Below, in pieces: positions 26,121 through 34,200 of a stretch of 34,200 nt of DNA. Under the pieces are notes generated by a model. The model saw only the letters and a list, made by a program, of their open reading frames with translations, did not search any database and was not told the origin of the DNA. Source of the DNA: Alphaproteobacteria bacterium. Its GTDB lineage: Bacteria; Pseudomonadota; Alphaproteobacteria; DSM-16000; Inquilinaceae. Positions within the stretch are counted from its first letter, which is position 1. Each line of letters begins with the position of its first letter. Made by a program: the position numbers and the translations under genes. The stretch is taken from positions 1-34,200 of the forward strand of contig JANQSN010000051.1 of NCBI GenBank assembly GCA_028284045.1. The letters are read 5' to 3'.

Positions 26121-27539
26121 TCAGCCCAGCGCGTGGCCCTCGCGGGTCAGCTCGTCCGCCACCTCCACGACTGCGTCGCGCGTGATCTGGGCGATCCGGT
26201 CGACCTCCGCCTCGCTCAGCACCAGCGGCGGCGCAAAGCCCAGAATGTCGGCCTGCGGCATCGCGCGGGCGATCATGCCGCGCTTCAGGCACGCCGCGGA
26301 AACGCGCGGACCCACCTTCACCGCGGGATCGAAGAAGCGGCGCGCCGCAGGGTCGGCGGCGAACTCCACGCCCGCCAGCAGCCCCTCGCCGCGCACCTCG
26401 CCGACCATCGCCAACCCGTCCAGCGCCGATTTCAGCGTGGCGGTCAGCAGCGGCCCGACCCGCCGGACATGGCCCGGCAGGTCCTCGCGTTCAAGGATGG
26501 CGATGTTGGCCAGGCCGGCCGCGGCACAGGTGGGATGCGCGGAATAGGTCCAGCCATGGCCGATCGGGCCGAACTTGTCGGTGCCCTCGGCCAGCACGGA
26601 CCACACCTTCTCGCCGACGATCACGCCGGACAGCGGCAGGTAGGCGCTGGTCAGCCCCTTGGCGACGGTCATCAGGTCCGGCCGCATGCCATAATGCTGC
26701 GAACCGAACCACGAGCCCAAGCGGCCGAAACCGGTCACCACCTCGTCGGCGATCAGCAGGATGTCGTACTTGTCCAGCACCTGCTGGATCGCCGGCCAAT
26801 AGCCCGCCGGCGGCGGGATCAGCCCGCCGGTGCCGAGAACCGGCTCGCCGATGAAGGCGGCGACGGTCTCCGGCCCCTCTTCCAGGATCAGCGCCTCCAG
26901 CGCCTCGGCGCAGCGGCGGCTGTAGGCCTCCTCGCTCTCGCCGGCCTCGGCGTACTTCCAATAGTGCGGGCAGACGGTATGGCGCACCACCTCCATGGGC
27001 AGGTTGAACTTGTCCTGGAAGATGGTCAGCCCGGTCAGGCTGCCGGTCATCAGGCCGGAGCCGTGATAGCCCCGCTCCCGACTGATGATCTTGCGGCGCT
27101 CCGGCCGGCCCAGCACGTTGTTGTAGTACCAGGCCAGCTTGACCTGGGTCTCGTTGGCGTCGGACCCGCTGAGGCCGAAATAGACCCGCTGCATGCCCTC
27201 GGGCGCCAATTGGATGATCTTGTCGGCCAGCCGGATCGCCGCCTCGGAGCCGTGGCCGACATAGGCGTGGTAGTAGGCCAGCGACCGTGCCTGCTCCGCG
27301 ATCGCCTCGGCGATCTCGCCGCGGCCGTAGCCGACATTGACGCAGTAGAGCCCGGCGAAGGCGTCCAAGAGGCGGTTGCCCTCGCGGTCGACGACGCTGC
27401 AGCCGTCGCCGCCGGTGATGATCCGGACCGGCGTGTCGCCGCGGGCATGGCCCGCCAGATGCGTCGACGGGTGGAAGAAATGGGCCCGGTCCAGCGCTTC
27501 CAGATCGAGCGTGTTGGGCCGTGAGATGGTGTCGTCCAT
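26121..27539 (-). CDS. Class III PLP aminotransferase (omega-amino acid/putrescine type)
   Basis: 472 aa from ATG 27539, with AAGGA upstream. Pyridoxal-binding features: [22 protein letters not shown] and [13 protein letters not shown], then [15 protein letters not shown] (the Asp of fold type I). The Schiff-base lysine is K294 in [23 protein letters not shown] near the N-terminus matches SpuC/omega-transaminase proteins that use pyruvate as amino acceptor. Candidate donors include putrescine, beta-alanine or taurine; sequence alone does not decide. It stands 38 bp beyond the phosphatase start on the same strand and is divergent from hldE. Confidence 0.93.
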   Translation of the reverse strand: MDDTISRPNTLDLEALDRAHFFHPSTHLAGHARGDTPVRIITGGDGCSVVDREGNRLLDAFAGLYCVNVGYGRGEIAEAIAEQARSLAYYHAYVGHGSEAAIRLADKIIQLAPEGMQRVYFGLSGSDANETQVKLAWYYNNVLGRPERRKIISRERGYHGSGLMTGSLTGLTIFQDKFNLPMEVVRHTVCPHYWKYAEAGESEEAYSRRCAEALEALILEEGPETVAAFIGEPVLGTGGLIPPPAGYWPAIQQVLDKYDILLIADEVVTGFGRLGSWFGSQHYGMRPDLMTVAKGLTSAYLPLSGVIVGEKVWSVLAEGTDKFGPIGHGWTYSAHPTCAAAGLANIAILEREDLPGHVRRVGPLLTATLKSALDGLAMVGEVRGEGLLAGVEFAADPAARRFFDPAVKVGPRVSAACLKRGMIARAMPQADILGFAPPLVLSEAEVDRIAQITRDAVVEVADELTREGHALG

Positions 27540-27755
27540 GACCGGGTGTCCTTGCGCAGGGCCGAGAGGGCAGGGCACGCGACCTATACGCGCCGGCGAC
27601 CGCCCGCGTACAGCCCCCGCACCCCGGATGTCGAATCCGCGCACTATGCCTGCCGCCCGCCCACCGCGTCACGGGGGGCGCGGCATGCGGGGCGCGGCAT
27701 GGGCGCGCGTGGGCCGGCTTGCCGTCGGCCAGCATTCGCGGCATTGGTGGGGCCG

Positions 27756-29369
27756 ATGACGCCGACCCCCTCTCCCGTCGAGGCACCCGCCGACGTGCCC
27801 ACCGAAACACCGACCCTGACCCAGGTGATCGACGGCCTTGCGCACGCCCGCGTGCTGTGCGTCGGCGATGTGATGCTGGATCGATTCGTCACCGGCCGGG
27901 TGGAGCGCATCTCCCCGGAAGCCCCGATCCCGATCCTGCATGAGCAGCGCGAGACGCTGATGCCGGGCGCGGCCGGCAATGTCGCCGCCAACCTGGTCGC
28001 GCTCGGCGCCTCGGTGCATTTCGTCTCGGTGATCGGCGACGACGAGGCCGGGCGCATCCTGGCGGCGGAACTGTCGGCCCGGCTGGGGGAGCGGGCCCGG
28101 CTGATCGTCGATCCGGCGCGCGAGACGACGGTGAAGACCCGCTACATGGCCGGCGGCCAGCAGCTCCTGCGCGCGGACCGGGAGACGGTGCGCCCGGTCG
28201 ACGGCGCGGTTGCCGAGGCCCTGTTGTCCGCGGTGGCGGCGGGCCTCGACGACTGCCCGGTCGTGGTCCTGTCCGACTATGCCAAGGGCGTCCTCAGCCC
28301 CGCCGTGCTGGCACCGCTGATCGGCCAGGCCGCCGCCCGCGACCGCCTGGTCGTCGTCGACCCGAAGGGCCGCGACTTCGCGCGCTACCGCGGCGCCGGC
28401 GTGCTGACCCCCAACGCGAAGGAGCTGGCGGACGCCGACGCCTCCGCGCCCGCCACGGCGGATGACGCGGTGGCGGCGCAGGCGGCGCGCGTGATGACGG
28501 CGGCCGGCGTGCCGGCGCTGGTCGTCACCCGCAGCGAGCGGGGCCTGACCGCGATCCGCGCTCCGGCGAGCGAGGCTGCCCCGGCAGCCGAGACGGCCGC
28601 GACGGTGGCGCATTTCCCGACGGAGGCGCGCGAGGTCTTCGACGTCTCCGGCGCCGGCGACACGGTCACCGCCACCCTGGCGGCGGCCTTGGCCGGCCTC
28701 GCCGGCCTCGCCGGCGATGGCGCGCAAGGGCCGCGCCTGCTGGCCGGCGGCCGGCTGGAGACGGCGGCGCTTCTCGCCAACATCGCCGGCGGCATCGTCG
28801 TCGGCAAGGCCGGCACCGCCGTGGTGACGGCGGAGGAGTTGACCGCCACCCGTGCCCGCCAGCATCTGGGCGTACGCGCCGGCAAGGTGGCGGCGCTGGC
28901 CCATGCGCTGGAGGCGGTGCGCGCCTGGCAGCGGTCCGGGCTGAAGGTCGCCTTCACCAACGGCGTCTTCGACCTCCTGCACCCGGGCCATCTCTCGCTG
29001 ATCGACCAGGCCCGCGCCAGCGCCGACCGGCTGGTGGTGGCGATCAACGGCGATGCTTCGGTGAAGCGCCTGAAGGGCCCGACCCGGCCGGTGCAGGACG
29101 AGACGGCGCGCGCCGCCGTCCTCGCCTCGCTGCAGGCGGTCGACCTGGTGCTGGTGTTCGATGAGGACACGCCGCTGGAGACGATCCGCACGCTCGGCCC
29201 CGACGTCCTGGTCAAGGGCGCCGACTACACGGTGGAGACGGTGGTCGGCGCCGACCTCGTCCTGGCCGATGGCGGCCGGGTCCTCTTGGCCGATCTCGCC
29301 GCCGGCCACAGCACCACCGCGACCATCGCCCGCCTCAAGCCCGGCGGGGGAAGCGACCCGGGACGATGA
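27756..29369 (+). CDS. hldE: Bifunctional heptose 7-phosphate kinase / heptose 1-phosphate adenylyltransferase
   Basis: 537 aa from ATG 27756, with GGTGGGG upstream. The N-terminal ribokinase-like domain has GDVMLDRFVTGRVERISPEA, GAAGNVAANL, the PNAKE segment and DVSGAGDTVTA (catalytic Asp). The C-terminal nucleotidyltransferase has TNGVFDLLHPGHLSL, with its HxGH motif. The length exceeds the usual 480 or so; the excess is an alanine-rich N-tail and an alanine-rich insert before the DVSGAGD motif. It makes the ADP-heptose precursor for the LPS inner core. Its stop overlaps the next start (ATGA), coupling it to the ICMT/NnrU-like protein. Confidence 0.95.
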   Translation: MTPTPSPVEAPADVPTETPTLTQVIDGLAHARVLCVGDVMLDRFVTGRVERISPEAPIPILHEQRETLMPGAAGNVAANLVALGASVHFVSVIGDDEAGRILAAELSARLGERARLIVDPARETTVKTRYMAGGQQLLRADRETVRPVDGAVAEALLSAVAAGLDDCPVVVLSDYAKGVLSPAVLAPLIGQAAARDRLVVVDPKGRDFARYRGAGVLTPNAKELADADASAPATADDAVAAQAARVMTAAGVPALVVTRSERGLTAIRAPASEAAPAAETAATVAHFPTEAREVFDVSGAGDTVTATLAAALAGLAGLAGDGAQGPRLLAGGRLETAALLANIAGGIVVGKAGTAVVTAEELTATRARQHLGVRAGKVAALAHALEAVRAWQRSGLKVAFTNGVFDLLHPGHLSLIDQARASADRLVVAINGDASVKRLKGPTRPVQDETARAAVLASLQAVDLVLVFDEDTPLETIRTLGPDVLVKGADYTVETVVGADLVLADGGRVLLADLAAGHSTTATIARLKPGGGSDPGR

Positions 29370-29989
29370 CCCTCGACTGGACCGACCATGCGCTCTACGC
29401 CGCGCTGTGGCTCGGCTTCGGCGCCGTCCACAGCCTGCTGGCGCATGCACCGCTGCGCGACGCCTGGAAACGGCTGTTCGGCCCGTTGGCCCGGCTGGCC
29501 TACAACGCCGTGGCCATCTCACATTTCATAGGGATCGTCGCCTTCGGCCATCTCGTGCTGTTCGGCGGGTCGACCTGGACCGTGCCCCTTCCCGTCCTCA
29601 TCCTCCAACTCATGATGCTGGTGGCGGGCGGCCTGCTGATGGGCGTGGCGGCGCGCAGCTACGACATGGGCCGGTTCGCCGGGTTCCATCAGCTCCGCCA
29701 CCGCGACGGCGGGGATACCGCCCCGCTCCGCGGGCAGGAGGACGACGAACCCCTCCATACCGGCGGCCTGCACGGGCGCATCCGCCATCCGTTCTACACC
29801 GCCGGCATGCTGCTCTTCTGGGGGTTGGCGCAGAGCGAGGCCGGCGTCGCCACGGCGCTGTGGGCCACCGCCTATTTCCTGATCGGCGCGCGGCTGGAGG
29901 AACACCGGCTGATCCGCCTGTTCGGCGAGCGCTACCGCGACTACCGGCGCCGCGTCCCCGCTTTTCTGCCACGATTGTTCCGCGCGTAG
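29366..29989 (+). CDS. ICMT/NnrU-like membrane protein
   Basis: 207 aa with about four or five hydrophobic helices. The start HALYAALWLGFGAVHSLLAH is common to NnrU and related proteins. The C-terminal part has GRIRHPFYTAGMLLFW and EEHRLIRLFGERYRDYRRRV, the signature of isoprenylcysteine/phospholipid-type membrane methyltransferases (ICMT/PEMT). Such proteins bind S-adenosylmethionine at that end. It is translated with hldE by a 4-bp overlap. The acceptor is unknown; a lipid or LPS-linked one is a guess from context. Confidence 0.85.
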   Translation: MTLDWTDHALYAALWLGFGAVHSLLAHAPLRDAWKRLFGPLARLAYNAVAISHFIGIVAFGHLVLFGGSTWTVPLPVLILQLMMLVAGGLLMGVAARSYDMGRFAGFHQLRHRDGGDTAPLRGQEDDEPLHTGGLHGRIRHPFYTAGMLLFWGLAQSEAGVATALWATAYFLIGARLEEHRLIRLFGERYRDYRRRVPAFLPRLFRA

Positions 29990-30009
29990 GACATCGCCGG
30001 GCGCACGCC

Positions 30010-30558
30010 CTACTCCAGGGTGCGGAAGGTCCAGGCGCCGCCGGATGCCGGCGGCGTGCAATGGACCGGCAGGGCGTTGGCGATCCACCCGGGCTCGTCG
30101 CCCGGCCCCAACACGTTGCGCAGCGTCCGCAGCACGCCGGAATGGGCGACGATCAGCGTCGGGTGGGGGCCGGCCAGACCGCCCAGCGCCGCCATCACCC
30201 GTGCCTCGAACGCCGCCTTGGCCTCGCCGCCCGCCGGCGTGATCGACCGGTCGGTGATGGCGTCGAGCGACTGCCCCTCCATCTCGCCCCAATCCCGCTC
30301 CCGCAGATCGGCGACATGGGTGACCGGCAGGTCCAGCGCCCGGGCGACGATCGCCGCGGTGTCCGCCGCGCGGACTTGCGGGCTGGCGAAGACCGACGCG
30401 ATGCCGGCGCCGAGCAGGCGGTCAGCCGCCGTGCCGGCCTGCAGGCGGCCGGTCGGCGTCAGCGGGCTGTCGGTCGATCCGGCAATCACCCGGGACCGGT
30501 TGGCCTGGCTCTCGCCATGGCGCAGAAAGTAGAATCCGCCGTCGAGCACCGATGCCAT
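30010..30558 (-). CDS. Histidine phosphatase (phosphoglycerate-mutase superfamily)
   Basis: 182 aa from ATG 30558, with GGAG upstream. The catalytic R13-H14-G15-E16 sits in FYFLRHGESQAN. LTPTGRLQA, FASPQVRAADTA and ERDWGEMEGQ (acid/base Glu) follow, and the second His is in VAHSGVLRTL. Members hydrolyse many small phosphoesters. The substrate here is unknown. A role beside heptose synthesis (a GmhB-type step) would be speculative, since GmhB belongs to another superfamily. Confidence 0.93.
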   Translation of the reverse strand: MASVLDGGFYFLRHGESQANRSRVIAGSTDSPLTPTGRLQAGTAADRLLGAGIASVFASPQVRAADTAAIVARALDLPVTHVADLRERDWGEMEGQSLDAITDRSITPAGGEAKAAFEARVMAALGGLAGPHPTLIVAHSGVLRTLRNVLGPGDEPGWIANALPVHCTPPASGGAWTFRTLE

Positions 30559-30770
30559 GGCCCGTCTCCGCCGCCGATCGATCCATCGATCCGCGGCCCG
30601 TCGATCCGCCGTCGCGCCCCGCGCACGGTTTGGTGAGCCGGCGGCGGCGCAACGTGACTTCCCGTCCGGCACCCCGAGGGGTTATCCATCGCCCCCGGAA
30701 CGTCAAGCCGCACGTCGCGCCGAACCGGTGACGGCGGTCTTGGCGCGTCAACCCGGAGCCTTAAGACCCC

Positions 30771-31391
30771 ATGAGCACCGCCGCCCCCTCCCAGGAGCAA
30801 ACCCGATTCGGCCTGTTGATCCTGCTGTTCGGCGGCGGGGTGACCGACCGACTGCCGCCCTTGTGGGAGGGCCTGGTCTCCGGCTTCCTGGTGCTGGTCC
30901 GGTTCTTCGTCGCGCTGCCGTTCTTCAGCGCCGGCCTGGCCCGCATCAACAACTGGGGCAGCCAGGGCTTCCTGTTCGAGTACGAGCATCCCCTGCCGCT
31001 GTTGGGCCCGGCGACCGCGGCCACCGTCACCACGGCGGCGGAGTTGATCTTGCCCGCGCTCCTGGTGCTCGGTCTGTTCGGCCGCCTGGCCGGGCTCGGC
31101 CTGGCGGCGATGGCCGCCACCATCCTGGTCTTCATCGGCGGCGCCTACGCGATCCCGGCGGAGCAGGTGCCGTGGATCCTGGCCGGCCTGACCGTGGCGG
31201 TGCTCGGCCCCGGCCGGCTGTCGCTGGACAACACCGTCGCCGCCGCGCTCGACCGCCAGGAGCGGCTGCCGGCGGTCGAGACGATGATCGCGCTGTTCCT
31301 GCTGCCGGTGCTGCTGGAGAAGACCGGCGCGTGGAGCACCCTGTTCGGCCTGGCGACGGAGACCACCACGCCGCTCGGCTGGTTCTTCTAG
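30771..31391 (+). CDS. DoxX-family membrane protein
   Basis: 206 aa. After a short cytoplasmic start come four or more hydrophobic helices with the DoxX pattern: FLVLVRFFVALPFFSAGLARI, then TAAELILPALLVLGLFGRLAGLGLA, then ILVFIGGAYA. The final YAIPAEQVPWILAGLTVAVLGPGRLSLD is also usual. Family members are linked to redox or membrane-bound stress functions, not to one set reaction. The C-terminus meets the convergent UDG gene with a 4-bp overlap of stops. Confidence 0.9.
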   Translation: MSTAAPSQEQTRFGLLILLFGGGVTDRLPPLWEGLVSGFLVLVRFFVALPFFSAGLARINNWGSQGFLFEYEHPLPLLGPATAATVTTAAELILPALLVLGLFGRLAGLGLAAMAATILVFIGGAYAIPAEQVPWILAGLTVAVLGPGRLSLDNTVAAALDRQERLPAVETMIALFLLPVLLEKTGAWSTLFGLATETTTPLGWFF

Positions 31392-32317
31392 CCCTCCGGC
31401 GCGCGCTTCCACGCAACCGCCGGCCGCTCGATCCCCAGCTCGTCGAGTCGCCGGTCGATCGCCCGCAGATCCCGCCAGGCCTGGCGCTTGGCGGCCGGGG
31501 TGCGCAGGAGATAGGCGGGGTGGAAGATCGCCATCGCCGGCAGCGGCTGGTCGACCCCCGGCACGTCCAGCCCAAGCCAGCGGCCGCGCAGCCGGGTGAT
31601 GGTCTCCGTCGTGTTGGCCAGCGCCGCCGCCGCCGTGCCGCCCAGCAGCAGCACCATCCGCGGCGCCTTCAGCGCGATATGGCGGTGGCAGAACGGCAGG
31701 CATACGGCCGTCTCGCCGGCATTGGGCTTGCGGTTGCCGGGCGGCCGCCAGGTCACGATGTTGGTGATGTAGACGTGGCGCCGGTCGAGCCCGATGGTCG
31801 CCAGCATGCGGTCGAACAACTGCCCGGCGCGGCCGACGAAGGGCACGCCGGTGCGGTCCTCCTCGCCGCCCGGGGCCTCGCCGATCGCCATGATCGGCGC
31901 CGACGGATCGCCGTCGGCGAAGACCAGCCGGCTCGCCGTCGCCTTCAGCGCACAGCCGTCGAAGCGGTCCAGCGCCGCCTTCAGTTCGTCCAGCGATCCC
32001 GCCGCCGCGGCCAGCATGCGGGCATCGCCCACCGCCGCCTCGCCGATCAGCGTGCCCACCGGGCGCGATGAGGACGGCGCGCGCGCGGCCGGTGCCGCCC
32101 GCGCGGCCGGTGCCGCCCGCGGGGCCGACGCGGCCCGCGGGGCCGACGCGGCCCGCGGGGCCGGCGCGGCGAGCGCCGGCTGAGGTACAGGCGCAGGCGC
32201 CGGTTGCGGCGCCGGCGCGGTCCAGTCGCGCGCCGACTCGTCGACCGCCGCATCGACGCCCGCGGCGTCAAGCCACGACAGCAGCGCCACCCATTGTTGC
32301 AGTTCATCCACCCGCAT
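31388..32317 (-). CDS. Family-4-type uracil-DNA glycosylase with partial loss of the Fe-S ligands
   Basis: 309 aa from ATG 32317. Residues 35-85 are an alanine/proline/arginine-rich linker encoded by a tandem repeat. The catalytic domain starts near 105. Motif 1 is GEAPGGEEDRTGVPFVG (146 onward), NIVTWRPPGNR follows, and HPAYLLR is motif 2. The family excises uracil from DNA. Canonical family 4 enzymes carry four cysteines for a 4Fe-4S cluster. Here position one is F119, the second C122 is kept, the third is W190 in place of Cys, and the fourth C206 is kept. It may thus lack the cluster. It is divergent from ETF-QO, 58 bp away. Confidence 0.92.
   Translation of the reverse strand: MRVDELQQWVALLSWLDAAGVDAAVDESARDWTAPAPQPAPAPVPQPALAAPAPRAASAPRAASAPRAAPAARAAPAARAPSSSRPVGTLIGEAAVGDARMLAAAAGSLDELKAALDRFDGCALKATASRLVFADGDPSAPIMAIGEAPGGEEDRTGVPFVGRAGQLFDRMLATIGLDRRHVYITNIVTWRPPGNRKPNAGETAVCLPFCHRHIALKAPRMVLLLGGTAAAALANTTETITRLRGRWLGLDVPGVDQPLPAMAIFHPAYLLRTPAAKRQAWRDLRAIDRRLDELGIERPAVAWKRAPEG
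32083..32172 (-). repeat. 18-bp tandem repeat (five copies) in the UDG linker
   Basis: Five 18-bp units run from 32083 to 32172. Copies 1 and 2 (gcgcggccggtgccgccc) are identical, copies 3 and 4 (gcggggccgacgcggccc) are identical, and copy 5 is close. They encode six-residue units such as APRAAS and APAARA. The unit is a multiple of three, so copy-number change would alter linker length without a frameshift. Confidence 0.9.
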
Positions 32318-32375
32318 GCTTGAACATGTAGCATGAATCGGGCGCCGGGCCCGACATCAACGGGAGAGGTGGCAG

Positions 32376-34043
32376 GTGACCGACACCGAGGCCAGCGGCG
32401 TCGAACGCGAAAGCATGGAATACGATGTGGTGATCGTCGGCGCCGGCCCGTCGGGCCTCAGCGCGGCGATCCGCCTGATGCAGCGCGCCCAGGAAACCGG
32501 CCACGAGATCAGCGTCTGCGTGCTGGAAAAGGGCTCCGAGGTCGGCGCCCATATCCTCTCCGGCGCGGTGTTGGAGCCCCGCTCGCTCAACGAACTGATC
32601 CCCGACGCCAAGGACAAGGGCGCGCCGCTGCACGCGCCCGTCTCGCGCGACGAGTTCTGGATCCTCGGCGAGACCGGCGGCCTCCGCATGCCCAACTGGA
32701 TGCTGCCGCCGGAGAGCCATAACCACGGCAACATCGCCATCAGCCTCGGCAATCTGTGCCGCTGGCTGGCCGAGCAGGCCGAGGCGATGGGCGTGGAGAT
32801 CTATCCCGGCTTCGCCGCGGCGGAGGTGCTGTTCCACGACGACGGCTCGGTCAAGGGCGTGGCCACCGGCGACATGGGCATCGGGTCGGACGGCGAGAAG
32901 ACCGCCAACTACCAGCCGGGTATGGAGCTGCACGCGAAGTACACCTTCATCGCCGAAGGCGTACGTGGCTCGCTGGCGCAGCAGTTGTTCGCGCATTTCG
33001 ACCTGCGCCGCGACTGCGACACCCAGACCTACGGCATCGGCCTGAAGGAGCTGTGGGAGATCGACCCGGCCAAGCACCAGCAGGGCTTGGTGCAGCACGG
33101 CATCGGCTGGCCGCTCGACAGCGACACCTATGGCGGCTTTTTCCTCTACCACCTGGAAGACAACCAGGTGTCGGTCGGCTTCGTCGTAGCCCTCGACTAC
33201 AAGAACCCCTATCTGTCGCCGTTCGAAGAGTTCCAGCGCTGGAAGCAGCACCCGACCTTCCGCAAGACGTTCGAAGGCGCGCGGCGCATCTCCTATGGCG
33301 CGCGGGCGATCAACGAAGGCGGCTTCCAGTCGATTCCCAAGCTGACCTTCCCCGGCGGGGCGATCATCGGCTGCTCCGCCGGTTTCCTCAACGTGCCGAA
33401 GATCAAGGGCATCCACGGCGCGATGAAGAGCGGCATGCTGGCCGCGGAGGCCGCCTTCGCCCGCCTGCAGGCAGGCAGCGAGGGCCGCGACGAGCTGACC
33501 GCGTACCCGGAGGCCTTCCGGGAAAGCTGGCTGCATGGCGAGCTGAAGGCCGTGCGCAACGTACGGCCCTGGTTCCGCTACGGCCGCTGGATCGGCATGG
33601 CGATGTCGGGCCTTGAGATGATGCTTCGGGGGCGTACGCCGTGGACCCTGCACCACCACAAAGACCATGAGAGCCTGAAGAAGGCATCCGAGGCCAAGCC
33701 GATCACCTATCCCAAGCCCGACGGCGTGATCAGCTTCGACCGCCTCTCCTCCGTCTTCCTGTCGAACACCAATCACGAGGAAAACCAGCCGGCCCATCTG
33801 ACGCTGAAGGATGCCAGCGTGCCGATCGCCCATAACCTGGTGATGTTCGACGAGCCGGCGCAGCGCTACTGCCCGGCCGGGGTCTACGAGGTGGTGCGCG
33901 ACGACGACGGGTCGAACCCGCGCTTCGTCATCAATTTCGCGAACTGCGTGCATTGCAAGACCTGCGACATCAAGGACCCGACGCAGAATATCGTGTGGAC
34001 CGTGCCGGAAGGCGGCGGCGGCCCCAACTACCCGAACATGTGA
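32376..34043 (+). CDS. Electron transfer flavoprotein-ubiquinone oxidoreductase (ETF-QO)
   Basis: 555 aa from a GTG with GGGAGAGG upstream. The FAD site is [19 protein letters not shown] near residue 18. [17 protein letters not shown] and the membrane-facing ubiquinone region ([17 protein letters not shown]) follow. At the C-terminus four cysteines fit a 4Fe-4S cluster: C499 (CPAGVYE), then C524, C527 and C530 ([13 protein letters not shown]). The enzyme takes electrons from ETF, fed by fatty- and amino-acid dehydrogenases, and passes them to ubiquinone at the inner membrane. The ETF subunit genes are not in the window. Confidence 0.98.
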   Translation: MTDTEASGVERESMEYDVVIVGAGPSGLSAAIRLMQRAQETGHEISVCVLEKGSEVGAHILSGAVLEPRSLNELIPDAKDKGAPLHAPVSRDEFWILGETGGLRMPNWMLPPESHNHGNIAISLGNLCRWLAEQAEAMGVEIYPGFAAAEVLFHDDGSVKGVATGDMGIGSDGEKTANYQPGMELHAKYTFIAEGVRGSLAQQLFAHFDLRRDCDTQTYGIGLKELWEIDPAKHQQGLVQHGIGWPLDSDTYGGFFLYHLEDNQVSVGFVVALDYKNPYLSPFEEFQRWKQHPTFRKTFEGARRISYGARAINEGGFQSIPKLTFPGGAIIGCSAGFLNVPKIKGIHGAMKSGMLAAEAAFARLQAGSEGRDELTAYPEAFRESWLHGELKAVRNVRPWFRYGRWIGMAMSGLEMMLRGRTPWTLHHHKDHESLKKASEAKPITYPKPDGVISFDRLSSVFLSNTNHEENQPAHLTLKDASVPIAHNLVMFDEPAQRYCPAGVYEVVRDDDGSNPRFVINFANCVHCKTCDIKDPTQNIVWTVPEGGGGPNYPNM

Positions 34044-34200
34044 TCGCGCCGCCGACGCGAGCGTCCGCGGCATAGCGACAGCGGTTGCCGCGCCGGCTTG
34101 CCGAGGGCCGGCGGCGACGCTACGGTCGTGGTTTGTTCGACTTGCCGGGGGGCTGCGAGGGTGGCGGCGACGAAGCGGGGCCTGTGCGGGGCCGGCCGGG

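Noticed and set aside
27672..27720. G-rich repeats (ggggcgcggcatg twice) before hldE
   Set aside because: Loops of 7 to 10 bases and runs of only three Gs make quadruplex folding weak; a 13-bp direct repeat alone is unremarkable.
34161..34200. Possible start of a new gene (GTG at 34161, MAATKRGL)
   Set aside because: Only 13 codons are visible, the ribosome site is unclear, and nothing distinguishes it from chance in GC-rich DNA.

Overview
This is a GC-rich chromosomal window with tightly packed genes and frequent GTG/TTG starts. It looks like an alphaproteobacterium, probably Rhodospirillales-like. That rests on the gene families and their arrangement: a divergent uracil-DNA glycosylase/ETF-ubiquinone oxidoreductase pair, an ELM1-family protein, GluQ, a FlgG/FlgE pair, HldE and MsbA-type LPS functions. 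I saw no rRNA, tRNA, CRISPR array, integrase or insertion sequence.

Layout. (1) 1-8600 is a surface-protein export locus. It holds the N-terminus of a large VCBS-repeat adhesin (reverse, running off the left edge), a ParA/MinD-like ATPase (reverse), and a divergently transcribed type I secretion set. That set has two ABC half-transporters that overlap by 4 bp and are unequal in their ATPase motifs, then a HlyD-type adaptor. No TolC-type outer-membrane gene is in the window. (2) 8780-11867 holds a 66-codon ORF of unknown function, gluQ, a DUF4743-type Nudix hydrolase whose 3' end overlaps gluQ, and trxB. A strong G-quadruplex-like motif lies between trxB and the Nudix gene. (3) 11890-15659 is a reverse-strand run of a 638-aa protein I do not recognise, a 2OG-Fe(II) oxygenase and an ELM1-family protein. 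This is the most likely place for undescribed biology besides the secretion locus. (4) 15867-17877 holds an Lrp/AsnC regulator and a Tat-exported PBP4-type D,D-carboxypeptidase, followed by a nested palindrome. (5) 17958-20463 holds an ArnT-like membrane glycosyltransferase and its coupled DPM/ArnC-like GT2. (6) 20591-22704 holds flgG and a hook protein gene, isolated from other flagellar genes. (7) 22781-26082 holds an exported peptidoglycan-binding protein, an MsbA-like ABC exporter and a convergent tyrosine/dual-specificity phosphatase. (8) 26121-30558 holds a class III aminotransferase, hldE, an ICMT/NnrU-like membrane protein and a histidine phosphatase. (9) 30771-34043 holds a DoxX-like protein, a family-4-type uracil-DNA glycosylase with an 18-bp tandem repeat in its linker, and ETF-QO.

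Working together. Much of the window serves the cell envelope: adhesin secretion, lipid A/LPS sugar transfer and flipping, heptose activation, peptidoglycan trimming and flagellar rod/hook. Housekeeping genes (trxB, gluQ, ETF-QO, UDG) are interspersed. All functional calls come from reading motifs by eye; no database search was run.
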